Shown piece after piece: positions 62,994 to 64,000 of a DNA stretch of 64,000 bases (its first letter is position 1; each line of letters begins with the position of its first letter). The stretch is from Isosphaeraceae bacterium EP7. GTDB lineage: Bacteria > Planctomycetota > Planctomycetia > Isosphaerales > Isosphaeraceae. The DNA lies in NCBI GenBank assembly GCA_038400315.1, contig CP151667.1, forward strand, positions 2,925,174 to 2,989,173. The letters are read 5' to 3'. Both the position numbers and the translations under genes were made by a program. The notes beneath the pieces are model-generated. The model saw nothing but the letters and a program-made list of their open reading frames with translations. It was not told the origin of the DNA and searched no databases.

Positions 62994-63788
62994 ATGTTCG
63001 GCTACTTCAGGCGACGGCGGCGCGAGACTCTGCGGGCACGGCCGTTCCCGGCGGACTGGGAAGCCATCTTGCGCAAGAATGTCCCGCTCGATGCCCGACT
63101 CGACGAGGCCGACCGCGCCGAGCTGCGCGGGCACATCCAGGTCTTCCTCGCCGAGAAGCATTTCGAGGGGTGCGGGGGCCTGGAGCTGACCGACGAGATC
63201 AAAGTGACCATCGCCGCACAAGCATGCTTGCTCCTGTTGCATCGGGAGACCGACTACTACCGCAAGCTGATCACGGTCCTGGTCTACCCGGCCGCCTACC
63301 AGGCGAAGAGCGTCGAGAACCTGGGCGGGGGCATGGTGCTGGAAGGGGGCGAGGAGGGCCGGCTGGGCGAGGCCTGGGCGGGGGGCGTGGTGGTGCTCTC
63401 CTGGGACGACGTCCGGTCGGGATCGGCCGACCTCCGGGACGGGCACAACGTTGTTCTGCACGAGTTCGCCCACCAGCTCGACCAGGAGGACGGCGTGGCC
63501 GACGGGGCGCCAATCCTGGAGCAGCGGGGCCAGTACGTCGCCTGGGCCAGGGTTCTCGGGACAGAATATGAACAATTGCGGAATTCCAGGGGAAAGAGCG
63601 TGCTGAACAGGTACGGCGCCACCAAGCCGGCCGAGTTCTTCGCCGTCGCAACCGAGTGTTTCTTCGAGAAGCCGATGCAGTTGAAGCGGAAACACCCCGA
63701 GTTGTATGAGGAGTTGAAGGAGTATTATCGCCAGGATCCGGAGAAGAATGCCGCCGCCGAGGAGGCGACCTCGGCCCGCCCGGAGTGA
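62994..63788 (+). CDS. mtfA: MtfA/M90-family zinc peptidase
   Basis: A 264-residue cytosolic metallopeptidase. The H156-E-F-A-H160-Q-L-D motif provides two His ligands and the catalytic Glu. The downstream T-K-P-A-E-F-F-A-V-A-T-E segment holds the third ligand. Family features W-E-A-I-L-R-K-N-V-P and V-T-I-A-A-Q-A-C-L-L-L-L are present. In E. coli MtfA binds the repressor Mlc and modulates glucose uptake; planctomycete homologues have not been studied to my knowledge, so only peptidase activity is proposed. AGGGGGGGT precedes ATG 62994. Confidence 0.9.
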   Translation: MFGYFRRRRRETLRARPFPADWEAILRKNVPLDARLDEADRAELRGHIQVFLAEKHFEGCGGLELTDEIKVTIAAQACLLLLHRETDYYRKLITVLVYPAAYQAKSVENLGGGMVLEGGEEGRLGEAWAGGVVVLSWDDVRSGSADLRDGHNVVLHEFAHQLDQEDGVADGAPILEQRGQYVAWARVLGTEYEQLRNSRGKSVLNRYGATKPAEFFAVATECFFEKPMQLKRKHPELYEELKEYYRQDPEKNAAAEEATSARPE

Positions 63789-63800
63789 GCGCCGGGCGGG
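63775..63800. terminator. hairpin overlapping the mtfA stop
   Basis: Stem CCCGCCCGG/CCGGGCGGG (9 bp), loop of 8 bases that includes the TGA. It may serve the convergent M61-like gene too, whose stop is 14 bases further on. Confidence 0.55.
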
Positions 63801-63813
63801 CCTGCATGATCGG

Positions 63814-64000
63814 TTACTTGCCGAGCCAGGCGCGAAGGTGGGCCTTCTGGGCGTCGGTCGCGGCGGGGTCGGGTTCGAGCTTGAACAGGGGCTTGGGCTC
63901 CTGGCCGAAGGTCGCATCCAGGCGCATCAGTTTGCCGCGGCGTGCGATGAGGACCGAAACCTTCTCGGCGGGCCGGTACTGCTCCATCCGCCTGGACCAC
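63814..64000 (-). CDS. C-terminus of an M61-like/PDZ peptidase (partial)
   Basis: Only the last 61 residues are visible; the gene continues past the right edge. The sequence K-V-S-V-L-I-A-R-R-G-K-L-M-R-L-D-A-T, then F-K-L-E-P-D-P-A-A-T-D-A-Q, ending R-A-W-L-G-K, has the pattern of the C-terminal PDZ domain of glycyl-aminopeptidase-like (M61) proteins. The peptidase domain itself is outside the window, so the assignment rests on this tail. Confidence 0.55.
   Translation of the reverse strand, partial: WSRRMEQYRPAEKVSVLIARRGKLMRLDATFGQEPKPLFKLEPDPAATDAQKAHLRAWLGK

Noticed and set aside
1-64000. tRNA, rRNA, CRISPR array or phage/defence island
   Set aside because: No T-loop-like motif in a cloverleaf context, no direct-repeat array with spacers, and no cas, restriction, integrase or structural phage genes were seen.

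Overview
The window looks like a stretch of chromosome from a member of the Planctomycetota, most probably the Isosphaerales/Isosphaeraceae. This is an inference from gene content. The DNA is GC-rich throughout. It carries families that are typical of, or expanded in, that phylum: a DUF1559-type protein, a DUF1552 protein paired with a multi-domain DUF1592-type cytochrome, a PVC-type membrane-bound dehydrogenase with a CxxCH heme site, a DUF1080 protein, a protein with the N-terminal 'STGPKT.EGK' motif, an ELWxxDGT-repeat protein with a LEPR-like N-terminus, and a FlgI-like/HEAT protein. No rRNA, tRNA or CRISPR array was seen.

Layout. 1-5 kb: the end of an FG-GAP protein, then single-domain genes (2H phosphoesterase, DinB, RibD/DHFR-like, glyoxalase-like). 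The glyoxalase-like gene is struck at its 3' end by a dead IS630-family element with intact terminal repeats. 5-20 kb: alpha/beta hydrolase, class C beta-lactamase-like hydrolase, MMPL/RND exporter, gene remnants, a SnoaL-like secreted protein, a large Gly-rich/TPR secreted protein, short-chain dehydrogenases, a DUF1990 protein, a frameshifted SEC-C mini-gene, a glyoxalase-like protein and a DUF2809 protein. 20-34 kb is denser housekeeping and regulation: FlgI-like/HEAT protein, HTH-receiver regulator, NUDIX, FKBP isomerase, PolX, DUF2203-cmk-plsC, a lipoprotein, an SDR and a DUF1080 protein. 34-37.6 kb: a three-gene membrane glycosylation operon joined by 4-base overlaps. 37.6-41.1 kb: two ketosynthase genes and a TetR regulator, whose two promoters share a near-identical 18-bp core. 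41-56.5 kb: exported or redox proteins (Gfo/Idh/MocA, DUF1559, DUF1552/DUF1592, a beta-barrel porin, an ammonium transporter behind a sigma-54-type promoter, and a CxxCH dehydrogenase). 56.6-64 kb: an ELWxxDGT/VCBS surface protein, a radical-SAM pseudogene split by an insertion of about 0.85 kb, an MtfA-type peptidase and the end of an M61-like peptidase.

How the parts fit together. Most genes are monocistronic or in pairs, and strong hairpins separate many convergent or adjacent units. The clearest co-regulated set is the ketosynthase/TetR locus. The clearest nutrient-responsive unit is amt. The clearest sites of genome decay are the IS630 copy, the SEC-C gene, the zinc-ribbon gene and the split radical-SAM gene. 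No complete new defence or biosynthetic system is evident. The strongest candidates for new biology are the shared ketosynthase promoter/operator, the 168-bp palindromic element at 27.6 kb, the radical-SAM insertion and the FlgI-HEAT protein.
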